Notes under the pieces: model-generated
The model's database searches: none
Told to the model about the DNA's origin: nothing
Seen by the model: only the letters and a program-made list of their open reading frames with translations
Shown: piece by piece, positions 10,301 through 52,779 of the stretch
Layout: each line of letters starts with the position of its first letter
Numbering within the stretch: position 1 is the first letter of the stretch
Position numbers and translations under genes: made by a program
Assembly: GCA_964023205.1 (NCBI GenBank)
Contig: OZ026834.1
Span: forward strand, 27,504,756-27,568,755
Source: Lutraria lutraria
Lineage: Eukaryota; Mollusca; Bivalvia; Venerida; Mactridae
DNA length: 64,000 nucleotides
Direction of reading: 5' to 3'

Positions 10301-12217
10301 GAGTCAAAGGACGAAACCGGTTGGCAATTTATATGTACATGTATATATGCATTATATATAGAAAGTGTAAATTCTCTGTTTTAAAGGAGTCACTATAATA
10401 ATTTTGTTTTTATTCATGTTGAGATAAAACCATACCTGGATATTCCACTGTAAAATCTAACCAGAAAAGTTGTTTCACATCAGCGATACAGTTTGTAGAT
10501 GGTTTGGTCAATTCTTCATCCACGTTAAGCATTGAACCAAACTTCTCATAGGGTATTACTGGCTTGCAAGTAATGTCTATATTATCTAATCTGGCCACAC
10601 CTGACACTATTCTCTCAAGTCCAATAACATTAGAAACATCATAAACTGTAAAATAAATAAGTGAATTTCAAAATACAAAGAAATCTAAATTCCCTGTTAT
10701 AACAGTAAGTTAAAATAAAATGTTAACATTCAATAACTTGTTGCTTTATTAAGAGCAAACTTAATGCAGGCCATCTGTTTTAGTTCATTGCAGACCTACT
10801 GTTAACCTTAGTGAAAGGTAAAATCAGGCCAATGTAATGTAATGTTTGGTTTCACTTACTTACGAGGAGATTAATCAATTCAAAGCTTATATCTACTACA
10901 GTTAAACCTGTGTTAGTAGCTAACTCCAAATAAAGGCCACCTTCTAAATAATACCATTATTTTAAAACCATCATTGGAAATTACCAGTAAAAACAAAACA
11001 AACTCTGAATAAAGGCTGCCTGACAATAAATGCCACATTATGTCCTACTAAAGGGTGGCCTTTGTTCACAGTTTGACTGTACACAGAGACTTTCTTTTCG
11101 CTAGTCAATCAGCTAATCGTGTTCTCTGTAATGCACTTTTTAAACTGTCACTTTGTCAACTAACCTGCAATAACCTTGCTTTCCCCAGTGACCTGAAAGA
11201 TGTAAAGTGAAAATAGATGATTCATTTAATACTGCATAACTAGTACACAGTTCCAAGAGAAGGGCACCTTATAAGTTATTATTTTATAGGCATAATTAAC
11301 AATCTCTCATAAGCAGCATTTTTCTGACTGAATTCCTCATACCTTATAATAATCATTAATTATATTCAAACAATGGAAAGAGCATATATGCTGGGGTCAG
11401 ATTGAGCCAAATAAATATTGCATATTTTATACTTACGTGCCAAAAAAGACCCCATTTCGTAACACAATACATATTCAATAAATAGGATGTTACAAATTTA
11501 GTATAATAGTTGCATTATCTCTGTCAATTAATGCTAATTCTAACATTGTGTATTAATAGCATGATAGATGGATGAACCATTTGCCTCTCCACTGCTCAGT
11601 CTTCCAATTAATTTTTGTGACAGGTTGCCCGACTATATACTTTATGAAGGAAACTCTCGAAAACTAGATTGTCCCCTAAAAGACTTAAAGAAGGAAAAAA
11701 ATCCTTTCTGGCAGGAGGCAACCCACTAGTTCGATGACTGCTGTTGCAATATTCTATTATTTTATGAACCATATTTCTCACAATAAACCAATAAATGCAA
11801 TTTGTTATCAAGAGTTTCTTAACTATGTGAGCTGCCTTTTTATTGTCCAATATAATTAGTAAATAAATTCTGACAAAAGATCCAATAAGGCTGAAAATTT
11901 GTTTGGTATGCTCCGACCCAGAATTTTAGCACTGGGTAGGCACTAGGTAGATAAATAATTATTTTGGAACAAAGTGCTAAGATTTTTGTGAGTCTGTCAG
12001 AGCACTCAAAACATACTTATTTTTATTTTCAGCCTTAGAAATACCAGCCTTATTTTCTATTAAATTTCAATCTCACCTTATACATGTGAACACATCTTGC
12101 AACAGAAGAATATCCAGACAGGAGAGTCTTCACTTTGTCAACAACTGTAGGTAAGTCGATACCACTCTGTCCACCCATATTCAGGTTGATTGTTAAGAAA
12201 TACAGACAACTGCCCAT
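7152..12217 (-). CDS. Two-domain muconolactone-isomerase-like protein, 215 aa, five exons
   Basis: Coding exons on the minus strand are 12077-12217, 11165-11192, 10436-10645, 10003-10112 and 7152-7310. All have GT/AG borders and phases that join exactly (648 nt, stop TAA at 7152-7154). The protein begins MGSCLYFLTINLNM. Residues about 38-95 (RCVHMYKVTGESKVIA, VYDVSN, then DNIDITCKPV) align well with the C-terminal half of bacterial muconolactone isomerase (HLWRIAGHYANYSVFDV..., MDIEV). A second similar unit follows from about residue 120 (FWLDFTVEYP, EAVFALTARNSG, LYKVVAERKVHVF). I therefore read it as two fused ferredoxin-like, dimeric alpha/beta-barrel domains. No signal peptide or membrane segment is visible, so it is probably cytosolic. 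The family call is from pattern recognition. Whether it has isomerase activity is unknown, and a ligand-binding or orphan role is equally possible. It is divergent from QPCT. Confidence 0.75.
7573..8159. mobile_element. hAT-like non-autonomous element with perfect 8-bp target duplication
   Basis: Termini are TAGGGCTG and CAGCCCTA. The flanks are the identical 8-bp direct repeats ATTTAAAC (7565-7572 and 8160-8167), the duplication length typical of hAT transposons. It is 587 bp long with no transposase, and lies in intron 4 of the muconolactone-isomerase-like gene. Confidence 0.85.
8361..8662. mobile_element. Palindromic MITE with CAGTCTTCAC ends
   Basis: The two halves are inverted copies: cagtcttcac...gtgaagactg, with matching internal segments such as agcccaaa and agtggactat. 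About 302 bp, no coding content. Confidence 0.75.
8663..9990. other. Intronic stretch with hAT-like terminus
   Basis: No exon is seen. A segment ending ccacagcccta (about 9864-9912) resembles the terminus of the hAT-like element at 7573-8159, but I could not pair it confidently with another end. A CAGGGCTC(A/G)ACA-type end occurs near 8897. Confidence 0.4.
10003..10112 (-). other. Muconolactone-isomerase-like gene, exon 4
   Basis: 110 nt encoding the helix and turn TWKREAVFALTARNSG and LYKVVAERK of domain 2. Acceptor ATAG, donor GTTTG. Confidence 0.8.
10436..10645 (-). other. Muconolactone-isomerase-like gene, exon 3
   Basis: 210 nt. It carries the end of domain 1 (YDVSN through DNIDITCKPVIPYEK) and the start of domain 2 (LFWLDFTVEYP). 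Acceptor TTTTACAG, donor GTATGG. Confidence 0.85.
10897..11081. mobile_element. TA-flanked MITE, TACAGT family A
   Basis: Ends are TACAGTTAAACCTGTG and CACAGTTTGACTGTA, with an interior of ggccacc/ggtggcc modules. It belongs to the same family as copies at 19.5, 28.9, 31.3, 38.2, 48.3 and 61.3 kb. TA at both ends suggests a Tc1/mariner-type target. Confidence 0.8.
11165..11192 (-). other. Muconolactone-isomerase-like gene, 28-nt micro-exon
   Basis: It encodes VTGESKVIA plus one base. Acceptor CAG and donor GTTAG are present, and the phase joins both neighbours. It is short enough to be missed by gene finders. Confidence 0.75.
11887..12036. mobile_element. MITE with AAGGCTGAAAAT ends, copy 1
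   Basis: Inverted termini AAGGCTGAAAAT and ATTTTCAGCCTT are followed inward by gctccgac-type sequence. It is related to 14645-14846 and to the single terminus near 17717. Confidence 0.7.
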
Positions 12218-12237
12218 TGTTTCTGGATCTTAGTAGT
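12077..12237 (-). other. Muconolactone-isomerase-like gene, first coding exon with 20 nt of 5'UTR
   Basis: ATG at 12215-12217, 47 codons, donor GTGAG at 12072-12076. A pyrimidine-rich acceptor lies just upstream (exon border at 12237), so an untranslated first exon should exist further right, possibly near the QPCT promoter. Confidence 0.7.
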
Positions 12238-12862
12238 CTAAAAGGATGAACAATTAAATGTATCAAGATCACCAGTTTTCAATCATATTGTGCTAGTACT
12301 TCAAATATAAGATTACATGAAGAGTGTATTTATAAAATTGTAGTTCAGCTGCCTTTTAATTTCATTACGATCACTGCCATGATTTCCTAAAAGCAAACTA
12401 CAGTACAACCTCTCCAAAGTGGTCCTCTCTTGAGCAACAACCTACCTGCAACAAAAGCACAATTTTTTCCTCTGCACGATTTAACTATTAATTTAACCTC
12501 TGACCTGTCTAGAGCAACAACCTCGCAAGAACAACATAATTTTGCTACTCCCAAAAGTTGTTTCTTTGGGGAGGTTGCACTATACATATAATTCTAAATT
12601 ACAGTGGGACATGTTTGGTAAAATTGCCAAACATATTGCCTGACAAATTTAATCATTCATGTCAAATTGAAGAAATTTGTCAGATAAAAAATTTGTCTTT
12701 CATGGCTAACACATCATGGTCAGGCGGTTGTGAAGTTTACCGAGGCCTGAGATGATAGATGAATCATTAAGATAGTCAAAGCTGCATAATGAATAAACAA
12801 TACTTTAAACAGAAATTTTCCGCAAGGCGACCATCATGTTATTCAAGTTTCTGATTTATCAC

Positions 12863-13158
12863 TTAAGGCAACCTTAAGAAATAGTTTGCTTGGGGTTACA
12901 CTATGGTACCTACATGTGCTCATCAAAAACGGCCCAAGTCTAGTAGAGTTTAGTTTAGTCTACCCAACTTTTTTTTGGTCTCTTGGGTAATTTTTTTTCA
13001 GTATAAATAGCACTTTGACAAGTTTTATTGGATGTAAAATAATAATATAATAATTATATATTTTTTTTATTTCCTACCTACCTACCTACCTACCTACCCA
13101 CTGAAAGTTCTCTGGGTAGGGTCCGCCTAAACAAACATTTTTTTAAGGATGACCTTAA
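12863..13158. mobile_element. MITE with TTAAGG ends
   Basis: TTAAGGCAACCTTA at the left and taaggatgacctta at the right are inverted. The inner ends share gttt(g)c/aaacaaac segments with the element at 15480-15916. It contains a CCTA microsatellite. Confidence 0.55.
13073..13098. repeat. CCTA tetranucleotide microsatellite
   Basis: About six tandem copies of CCTA inside a MITE. Confidence 0.9.
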
Positions 13159-13366
13159 ATAAAATCAATGTAACTAGATGCCACTTTTGGACTTTGTTGA
13201 TATACACATACATGAACGAGTGAATTCAATGCACAAATATGTTTGATAATAAATTGAACTTATTTTTAATTTAAAACTCCCAATAGTCTAGCTGCTGCAT
13301 GAAAGAAATAACATAATAACAAGTTATTATTAATGTGATATCTGTGCTTTTAAGCAAATACTTATT

Positions 13367-13836
13367 GGGGGTGATCAGTGGTAATGTGCTGGACTACTGG
13401 AAGAAAGGTTGTGGGTTCAAATCTCAGTTCCCCCATTCAAATTTTATTTTTAGGGACGCCGTTTCAGTGTCCCCATCTCAACTACCGAGCCAAGTACTGT
13501 GTCTATAAAATCACAGGAATGAGGAAGGCGAGGATCGGTGCTTTACACTGAGTAAGATAAAGAACCAGGAAAAACTGTTCGAAATAAGATAGGGATATAT
13601 AATTAAATCATAAATGCCCCATTCTCTAGTCTACATTTATGAGACGTACAAGCAATCCGTTCATGATTTTGCTATTTTATATAGATATCAGCAAGCGCAA
13701 AAAATGTCTCGATATCATCTGTAGTGTACAATTAGTTGGACTACCCCATGCTCCTGCATCAATCTCTCCGGAACTCCACTCTCATTGAAATGACCCTATC
13801 TGTCAAATGGGCCATTAAACAACATATAAATAAATC
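13367..13836 (+). mobile_element. tRNA-derived SINE, family 1 copy a
   Basis: The tRNA-like head has A-box-like agtggtaatgtg and B-box GGTTCAAATC. It is followed by a shared body (cagtgt-cccaact..., tactgtgtctata, ggctttacactg-like) and a tail gggccattaaacaacata, also seen in the copies at 26.97 and 45.69 kb. Confidence 0.75.
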
Positions 13837-14178
13837 TAAGGCCGTATTCACCTATGACATGAACAAATGTATTGTGAGTTCAAGCTCTTTACACTACACT
13901 AAAGTATAAATGTGAGAGTTAAAATGTGTACACAGATTCCAACCTTATTAAATTACTGAGATGGAGTCATTTACGTTAATTAACGACTTTTTGAGAACAG
14001 TGCGGCACTCAATGCGTTGCTAGTGAGAATATGATTGTAATATAATACAATAATTCAGATGACACAAGGTATATTACCGATTTTTGTGATTAAAAACCCT
14101 AAATCCTAAAGTCCAAACCGGCGAGTCTTGTTAGAGTTATCTTCTCTTACGACCTCTTCAATAATGTTGTGTGTTTTC

Positions 14179-14208
14179 ATTGGTTAACGATGTTCAGCAT
14201 TGACCAAT
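14179..14208. promoter_or_regulatory. CCAAT boxes upstream of QPCT
   Basis: ATTGG at 14179-14183 and CCAAT at 14204-14208 lie 107-136 bp before the QPCT start codon in opposite orientation. They would suit a bidirectional promoter serving both divergent genes. No TATA box is evident. Confidence 0.4.
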
Positions 14209-14314
14209 CGCTAAAGGTTATTTACTCTATATTACCAAACGCTTGCATGTCAACGTTCACTCGTAACATCTGTCAACTTTGCCTAAGTTTCAAAAGTTTT
14301 AACTTAAGAAAACA

Positions 14315-45079
<30,765 letters not shown>

Positions 45080-45092
45080 CCTTGATGGAATG

Positions 45093-45098
45093 AATAAA
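45093..45098 (+). terminator. QPCT: QPCT polyadenylation signal
   Basis: AATAAA only 14 nt after the stop codon, followed by T/G-rich sequence. If used, the 3'UTR is extremely short. Confidence 0.6.
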
Positions 45099-45687
45099 AG
45101 TCATTACTCAGGTCTGACTCATTTTTGTCAGTTTTGAATAGATGATATTTTTAGGTGTACCGGTAATGTGTTCTGCACTGAAGAGCTGGTGTAGTCAAAA
45201 TGCAATATTTTGCTGTCAATTCATGCATGATTTATTAAAAACATAAATGCTCCTATACAACAAGTTATTACTTTTAGAAAGTTGCTGAGTATGCAAGTTT
45301 CCAAATCTTAATCATGGGACAGGCAGGAGTAATACATGTCTTAGTACAATTTTTTAATAATACATTTGTATGTAAAAACGTGTTTTAATGATATTGTTGC
45401 AAAATGTTCAAATTAAATTAAAGAGATGGTTATTTCAATTTCTAGAAAACTGATTAACTATGCAGTATGCACATGTCTAGGATTAGCACTTGACTGTTTC
45501 AACATCAAGTGTTGTTTGAAACTGTAACATTTTTGCTTCAAAATGTATCGTGAATCCTGAAACCTGATTCATGAAACGTTTTTAATGTTAAGTCGTTGAA
45601 ACAGGTTATTTTTTGTTAAATATCTAAAAGTTAGTTGTGAAAATTTCTTGATGGTTTACTTTGAAACATGACGTCCATTTTGGATGG

Positions 45688-46008
45688 GGGTGGACTGGTG
45701 GTCTAGTGGTAATGCTGGACTATCAATCAAAAGGTCGTGGGTTCGAATCTCGGCTCTGCCTTCCAATATTTCAGGGGCACTTTTTCAGTGTTCCAAATCT
45801 AATTACTGAGCCCGGTGTACTGTGTTTAGAAAGTTACCAGAAATTCGATGCTTTATACTGGGCATGATAAAAGAACAGAAAAAGCTATTGAGAACAAGAG
45901 AAGGGATAAAGATGCCTGGTTCTCCTATATCTTCACACCCCTCTCACTCTAAGGTGGTTCAGAAACGACCATAGCTGTGGAATGGGCCACTTAACAACAG
46001 ATAAAAAA
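45688..46008 (+). mobile_element. tRNA-derived SINE, family 1 copy c (best preserved)
   Basis: A-box TGGTCTAGTGG (45699-45709) and B-box GGTTCGAATCT (45740-45750) have tRNA-like spacing. The family body and tail gggccacttaacaaca follow. An intact tRNA gene is ruled out because no matching 3' acceptor strand closes the stem. Confidence 0.85.
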
Positions 46009-46224
46009 TCCATTTTGTGTGGTTCACTCAGTTTGAAAATATTTTAACAGCTTGTTATTAGAGTTGGTTAGATGGAAACTTAATTGCTTCAATGCAGAAT
46101 GTTGATTTGTAAGATAGAAGCAAATATCTTATGCAGCAAAATTCATTTAAACCGCCACTTGTTTGTGGTAGATAGCACTAACCATAGACTAATTCAGAAT
46201 TTCTAGCAAACAAAGAAATTAAGG

Positions 46225-46695
46225 ATTAATCAATGTCTGGTGTCCACAAATGGGGTTGTTAACACTCTAGAGGTCACAGATTTCATTGGATCTTCATCAA
46301 ACTTTTTCATAATGTTTGTCTCAATGATATCTTGGACAAATTTGAACATGCGTCTTTTGGGGTGAAAGAATAAGTCATCAGGCCAAATCCCAGGAAAACC
46401 TTGTTAACATTCTAGAAGTCACAGTTTTGATTGGATCTTCACCAGACCTTGTCAGAATGTTAATGATATCTTTGACAAGTTCGAATATAGGTCACATGTG
46501 TCATCTGGGGTCAGACATTTGGCCACCAAGTCAAATCCCAGGAAAACATTCTGCACAAATTTGACTGGATCTTCACCAAAAGAAAGTTTGTGTCAATCTT
46601 GTATCTTGGACAAGTTTGAAAATGGGTCATCTAGGGTAAAAAATTAGGTCCTTACTTGGGTGAGCGAGTAAAGGGCCATCATGGCCCTCTTGTTT
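46225..46695 (+). repeat. Bivalve interspersed repeat ending gggccatcatggccctcttg
   Basis: Degenerate ~100-110 bp units (gattggatcttcaccaaacttt, agaatgtttgtc, tcatctggggtcaaa) end in gggtgagcgag plus the shared terminus. Same subfamily as 49022-49588. Confidence 0.75.
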
Positions 46696-47035
46696 ATTTT
46701 TACTTTTATATATAAATATGATTGTCATTCAGTTCATACAGAATGTTTAAATGTTGAATTTGAACTTTATGACTTCTACATATAATTTAACATTTGAGAG
46801 ACTTCTTATCAGAAAGAAAAGACCCTTTGGTCACGAAACATAGATTTTGTTTATATAGGACAATTTTTACATAAGTAAATTGGCATGTAATTTTGAGCAT
46901 GTGTCCAATTAGTCATCTTATCACATTCCATTTTACGGGAACAACTGCTGGTCATGGTTGGGTGTACATGTAGTTACATGATGTCAAGTTGTTATATGTT
47001 GAGTTAAGTTTGTATTCAATTCATTTTATTGGTGT

Positions 47036-47286
47036 CTATTTATGATAACGCCCCATTTCGTAGAAAAGGGGGTACATGTATATTGCTTTGCACATGTCCG
47101 TCCGTCCGTAACCAAACCTTGTCTGGGCAGTAACTAGAGAACTCTTTGGCCTAAACTCCTCAGATTTGATTGGGATGTTAGTCATCACATTTAGATGACT
47201 CCTACTGATTTTTAGGTCAGAGGTCAAGGTCTTACTATTCAGTTGGCCTTTAGGGGACATCCGTGTTTCACAAGCACTTCTGGTTA
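47036..47286 (+). repeat. Interspersed repeat, 'tgtccgtccgtaacca' family copy a
   Basis: It shares cacatgtccgtccgtaacc, tttggcctaaactcctcaga and cacttctggtt-type segments with 51640-51885. Confidence 0.7.
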
Positions 47287-48043
47287 AGTTATTCTGTATT
47301 TAGTAACGATTTTAAGAGTTGCATGATGCATTTTAATAATTATATTTTTGAATTGCTTGTTGCGATATGATACTTTATAAATGTTATATTATATACATTT
47401 TTTAAAAATATTGCATGAAATCAAATTACATTTACATATTATGAGTCGTGAACTGTTGAGTTGATTTTTCTAGTTATATGGTGTCAAGATTTGTGAAACT
47501 TGTGCCACATCGTCATGTGTTAAATTATTTAGAGTTTATGTCAACTTTTTGAAAAATATTATTAATGACCATTATTAGCAATTGTTTGACTGTATGTTTG
47601 AAGTTTACTTTTACCAGTTGAGTATAATGTTATGGATTCAATTGTTGTTATTGAAATGTCTTTGATAATATTGCACGATATAAATAAATTGTTGGCCAAA
47701 AATCTGAACTACTTAATTATTTTTGCCATGTACAGTTCATTAAAAAGAAATATTTTATTTAAGGATTAAAAATAAAAGTCTTCAAAAATCATGCATAATG
47801 ATACTTCTAATGTGTTGATGCTTAAAAAGATTTATTGCCTTGTGGTAGGTATTTATAGTTTTATGCACCCTGTATTCCATGAAAGCAGTCAAGTTTGGCC
47901 CTTAAATTAAATGTCTTTTTCTAGTCAGTTTATTTAATTAGATTTCTTTGCTCAACACTAAACAATTTTGTCATATATTCTATGATCCATTATTAAGTGT
48001 CTGCTAATGTTCATAATTACTAATTAGATTAAAACAAGTACAT

Positions 48044-48119
48044 CGAGGGCTCAGCGCAACACAGTCGTAACTTGTTCTTATTTCAATATGAATTACGACA
48101 CTGTTGCGTTGAACCCTCG
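48044..48119. mobile_element. 76-bp micro-palindromic element, copy 2
   Basis: CGAGGGCTCAGCGCAACA ... TGTTGCGTTGAACCCTCG, flanked by the direct repeat ACAT (48040-48043 and 48120-48123). Confidence 0.85.
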
Positions 48120-48322
48120 ACATGTAATATAACTTATTGATATTAATGCTGACTGGATCAGTTGTTTTCTTTATACTCCAGATGTTAGTATTCTGTGCAA
48201 TTTTGTATAACAAATAAATACAACAAAATGCTTTACATTGTATCTACTTATAAATGCTTTATTAACTTTTTCCCTCAGATTAATTATTTTTATACACTTG
48301 TATTTTTGAAACATTTTATATT

Positions 48323-48505
48323 TACAATCAAACCTGTATTATCCGCCACCTCGGAATGAAGGCCACTCTATAAAATAAAGGCCATTCTTTTAAAATCCAT
48401 CATTGATTGTTTAGAACAATATGACCTCCAAATAAAGGCCACCATTCATTAAAGGTCACATTATGTCTTTATCAAGATTGGCCTTTGTTCACAGGTTTGA
48501 CTGTA
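48323..48505. mobile_element. TA-flanked MITE, TACAGT family A
   Basis: TACAATCAAACCTGTA and ACAGGTTTGACTGTA ends. Confidence 0.8.
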
Positions 48506-49021
48506 CACAGTTTGTACTTAATTGCCGATGATATGAATTCTACCATATAGGTGATTGCTACTTTTGTGTTGATTATAGTCCTGTTAGACCATAATACTCA
48601 ATATGTATCAACCCCGTGATTGCGCTAATTAATTCAAACATGCTCTCTATCACAATATATAATTTATATGTGTTATATGATGAAAAATGTGTCCAATAAT
48701 CAAAAGTATGTAAATTCTTTATTTGTCTGCTTGTCTTCTGTGATGAAACAGAGAGCTAGTGTTTTAACCGTTTTCTCTTGAGTGAAAATTGTGTGCTTTT
48801 GCTGAGATTTTCAAAACTGAGTATTAAAATAGACTTAATTAAACAAATGCACAAACAACTTAAAAATTAATGATTGCCAAGCGAGTAACTGCTAAGGAAA
48901 GACAAATTATTTTGTTCAATTTCCAAAAAGTGAATGAGCATTATATTTATTGGTCATTTTCTTGTTCAGCAACATCACTAATGCAATTTGAAATAAAATA
49001 CTGCTGTTATTTTAGTGTTTT

Positions 49022-49588
49022 TAGCTCACTTGAGCACAAATGCTCAGGGTGAGCTTTTGTGATTTGTCGTCAGGGGTTGTGTCGTCAACTTTTACCTTGT
49101 GAACACACAAAACTAGGTCAGAATGTTTGTATTGACAAAACCTTAGTCGAGATCGTAAATGGGTCATTTTGGGTAAAAAAAGTTGGTCACCAGGGCAAAT
49201 CTTAGGTAAAAACCTTGTTTACTAGTAGATGTAAAGATTTTGATTGGATCTTCACCAAACCTTGTCAGAATGTTTGTCATAATGTTCGAATATTGGTAAT
49301 CTGGGATCAATAAATAGGTCACAAGGTCAAATGTTAAGAAAACCTTGTTAACACTGTATATGTCATGGTTTTGAGCAGAACTCCACCAACCCTTGTCAGA
49401 ATGTTTGCCTTAATGATATGTAGGTGAAGTTTGAACATGGACCATGTGGGTCAAAAACTAGGTCACCAGGTGAAATCACTGTAAAACCTCGATATCAACT
49501 GACCTCTTGACACAGGCTCAAAACAATGTATCAATCAGTAAATAATGATTGTCATGTGAGCAATATAGGGCCATCTTGGCCCTCTTGT
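49022..49588 (+). repeat. Bivalve interspersed repeat, left end agctcacttgagcac
   Basis: It starts with a small hairpin region (agctcacttgagcac...ctcagggtgagct), has ~100-bp degenerate units, and ends gggccatcttggccctcttg. The reverse-oriented relative at 58652-59383 shows both ends. Confidence 0.8.
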
Positions 49589-49978
49589 AGTGAATGTATT
49601 ATTGTGCTGGTCACATGAAGTTTATTTTTGTATTATTTTTTGAATGGGGATGTGTACAAATCACTCAGAACATGGCTGGCCAATACAGTCACATCAATTC
49701 AATTTTGCTGAAGATGAATATCAGGGCTTTACCTAAATTCTCTGATTTTTACATGCATATAGCAAAATGTTGCCATGTATAATTATAGTATTTTTGTTCG
49801 GTTATTTGTTTATGTATAATCTTGAATAATAAGGCGTAAAAATTGTTTGTTTCTGGTCACCAGATCTACCCTAATGTTTATCCATGGCCCTAGACTTTTT
49901 TTAGCCAGAGGAATGGAAAATCTACTTTTTCACTTTTTCTACCTTTCAACACATTTTCAAAACTAAAGAAAAAATGCC

Positions 49979-50246
49979 CTGGGTCTGTATTCACAAAAAA
50001 TCTTAAGTTTTTCTTTAACTTAAGTCGAAAATTTTACTTAAGTGCAATTTTCTTCATGGTAAAAGTTTTAAAAACAGTCATCAAAAGTGTGAAAATTATC
50101 ATTTTCATAATTGGCATCTTTAGAACAAAGATAAAATCATATTATTGTGATTTCCTCCTTTATATTAGTACAAAAGAGTTAAGGAAAAAGTCGAATTTAA
50201 GGAAAAATAAACATTTACTTAAGATGCTTTGTGAATACAGACCCTG
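49979..50246. mobile_element. Palindromic MITE with CTGGGTCTGTATTCACAAA ends
   Basis: The right end TTTGTGAATACAGACCCTG is complementary, and inner cttaagt/acttaag segments are also inverted. 268 bp. Confidence 0.8.
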
Positions 50247-51639
50247 AACAATGTAACCAGAAACTAACAAATTTTAGGCCTTAGTGATTTTTGTGTCAGA
50301 TATACATTGTTGAAGTGTTTTTACTAATTTTCTTCTATCTGACATTGGAAGTATTGTTTTATGAGTCTTGAATAATTGACATCTTGTAATCAGGCTAGTG
50401 ATCGATAAATTGTTTATTTTCGATAGCCCACTTATATTTTGGACTTGTGCTTTAAATGAGAACTTGAACATTGTTTATTGTGTATTTATTTACATACAGT
50501 GGTGTTTTTTTGGCATGCTCTCATGCTATTTAGATTTTTCACATGCTTGTAACATACTGCAGCTTTTTTTATCAGAAGCTTTCTTGTTTAGCTGAGAGTT
50601 TGATTTTTAATTCAAATAAAATTTGTTAACCTGAAAAAGATATTCCGCATTAAATGGTCCATTCAATAGAATGGTTGTTTTGCGTAAAACAGGCGGTCTG
50701 TGTCTAAGGTTTTAATATTTAAAAAGATATAAATTGATCATGGGATTTATTTTGTTGATATTCTGACAGTCTTAGAAAGATATTATTTTTGTGCTTTTTG
50801 TCATGGAGAAACTCAAGATCTGAATCTGTCTGTACAATAGTATAGCATGTTCAACTTCACTGTTGTTAGTTAATTTAAAGATGAATTGTAACATGTAAGT
50901 AAATTAGTTTTGTTAATGAATAAGTCTTTAGCTGTAGATATTGCCATTTATCATATATTGATTATTTATTTGCTAAATATTCTTATGTCAATTACTTTTA
51001 TTTTGAATGTGAAGATTTTCTTGTTTATTGGTGTTTATTGATATTCTAGCTCAATGTGCAGGTCATTAATTACATCTTATAAGTTTTGGCATCATAACTA
51101 ACTCTAATATTTTGAGGCTTTATACTGAAATCTTTGAAATATAAATACATTTTGTATATCAATTAACTTAGTTTTATCCTATTTTTACCCTCTCTACATA
51201 TGAATTAACATATTTGAATTGTTTCCCAATTTATACTGAAGTATGCATACTTTGATTTTCGTTGCTTACCTTCATTTTTGTGTAACTTATTAAAATCTAT
51301 TTTAAGTCCTTGTGTTACATGGCCCTGTTCTAATGTTGCCGTGGCTTATTGTTAGTAATACTTTGGCTATAAATAGATGGCACTGATGTACCAGTATATT
51401 TGACTGGTTTTTTTCATGTTTATCACTTGTTTGATTATTATAGCTTTTATTGTATTTGAGAGAACTGGCTTGTATGAAGGTCTTGATTTGAAAAGCATAT
51501 GTTCCAATTACCTGACCGTTTATACGGTATGTAACAAGATGTATAATCATTATCTCTGTTGAACGAATAATAAATATTTTCATTAAAGTCATCTTGTTGT
51601 GGTATTTTATTAATTTGTTGTACATTTCTTTATTACTAT
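50247..51639. other. Intergenic AT-rich sequence
   Basis: No gene or delimitable repeat seen between QPCT and CREBZF here. Confidence 0.4.
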
Positions 51640-51885
51640 TACGCTCCCTTTTGAGAAAAAGGGATTGCATCGCTTAAATTTATTTTCACATGTCTGTCCG
51701 TCCGTAACCATGGAAACCTTGTCCGACTAATAACTAATAAACGATTTGGCCTAAGCTCCTCAGATTTGGTTCGGAGGTTTGGTCATCACATGGAGATGAC
51801 CCCTATTGATTTTAAGTTCAATAGGTCAAAGGTTAGTTGGCTTTTAGGGGCATCCATGTTTCACAAACACTTCTTGTTTGTTTTT
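51640..51885 (+). repeat. Interspersed repeat, 'tgtccgtccgtaacca' family copy b
   Basis: Colinear with 47036-47286 (tgtccgtccgtaaccatgg, tttggcctaagctcctcaga, catcacatggagatgac). Confidence 0.7.
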
Positions 51886-51944
51886 ATGTTTATATAGTTT
51901 GTTAACTCATGCTTTCTTTCACTTATTTTTTCTGGGGTTTTCAA

Positions 51945-52093
51945 CGTTGCGCCAACAGCTTGGATCATTTGCCATGGCGACTATTTAGGCTTTAAAGGAA
52001 AGGGAAATTTGATCTCAGGTGGGATTCAAACTCATTGTAGTGACTGAGAGACAAGTCAGAGTCCATACTCACTTGACCGCAGAGGCCCCTATA
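51945..52093 (-). mobile_element. tRNA-like SINE, reverse orientation
   Basis: The minus strand shows ggcctctgcggtcaagtgag (A-box region), then gagtttgaatccc (B-box) and a short body. Confidence 0.6.
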
Positions 52094-52199
52094 GCTTTCA
52101 CTTATGCACACATACACTTTCTTTCACAATTTAGCCATTTAGGATGTCATTGGAATATAGTGTGATTTGTTTAAGAATGTACACGTACGCAATGTTATA

Positions 52200-52687
52200 T
52201 AATTATGAATAAATCTCATTTAGAACGTTAATACACATTGAAGATAATTTGCGAAATATCGCAGGAACTGAGATATCTGAAAGAGAACTGGGTGCCCATT
52301 AATGCTCCAAAGAAAAAGCCCCGGGGGTAACTTCATTTTATATAGGCTCGTTTTAAAATCTTGTCCGAAAATAAAATGCCTAGAGCTTAGATATTTGGTG
52401 TGCAGCATTGTGTAATGGATCTCTATCAAAGTATGGCCCTTGGGTAAAAAGATTGGCTCCGCCCTGTGGGTAACTCAATTATACATCTCATAATTATATA
52501 GAAAAATATTTTGAAATCTTTCCAGAAAACACAAGACCTTGAGCTATGATATTTGGTGTGAAACATTGTCCAGTAGGCCTCTACCAAATTTGTACAAATC
52601 CTGGCCAAGGTCAAAATTGACTGCCCCCAGGGGTCAATCGATTTTTTTCTGTTAAGCAGTTGTAAGCCCATCATGGCCCTCTTGTTC
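52200..52687 (+). repeat. Bivalve interspersed repeat ending catcatggccctcttg
   Basis: Units with gagctatgatatttggtgtg and aggcctctaccaaatttgta match 30241-30835. The 5' part is degenerate. Confidence 0.65.
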
Positions 52688-52779
52688 TATTTTTCGTTTC
52701 AAGTATAATGATTGTAGACCATATATATAAAAATATATATGATATTTCTTGTCTCTCAACCAACCTGTACTTACAAGTG

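Larger units (their letters stand above)
12238..14314. other. Divergent intergenic region between the muconolactone-isomerase-like gene and QPCT
   Basis: About 2.1 kb separating two divergently transcribed genes. It holds a MITE, a SINE and, close to QPCT, CCAAT boxes. A non-coding first exon of the minus-strand gene probably lies here. Confidence 0.5.

Noticed and set aside
45695..45760. Candidate tRNA gene
   Set aside because: A and B boxes are good, but the acceptor stem does not close and the downstream sequence matches other SINE copies.
51302..51670. 122-residue open frame on the minus strand
   Set aside because: There are no recognisable motifs or exon borders, and it overlaps the start of an interspersed repeat.
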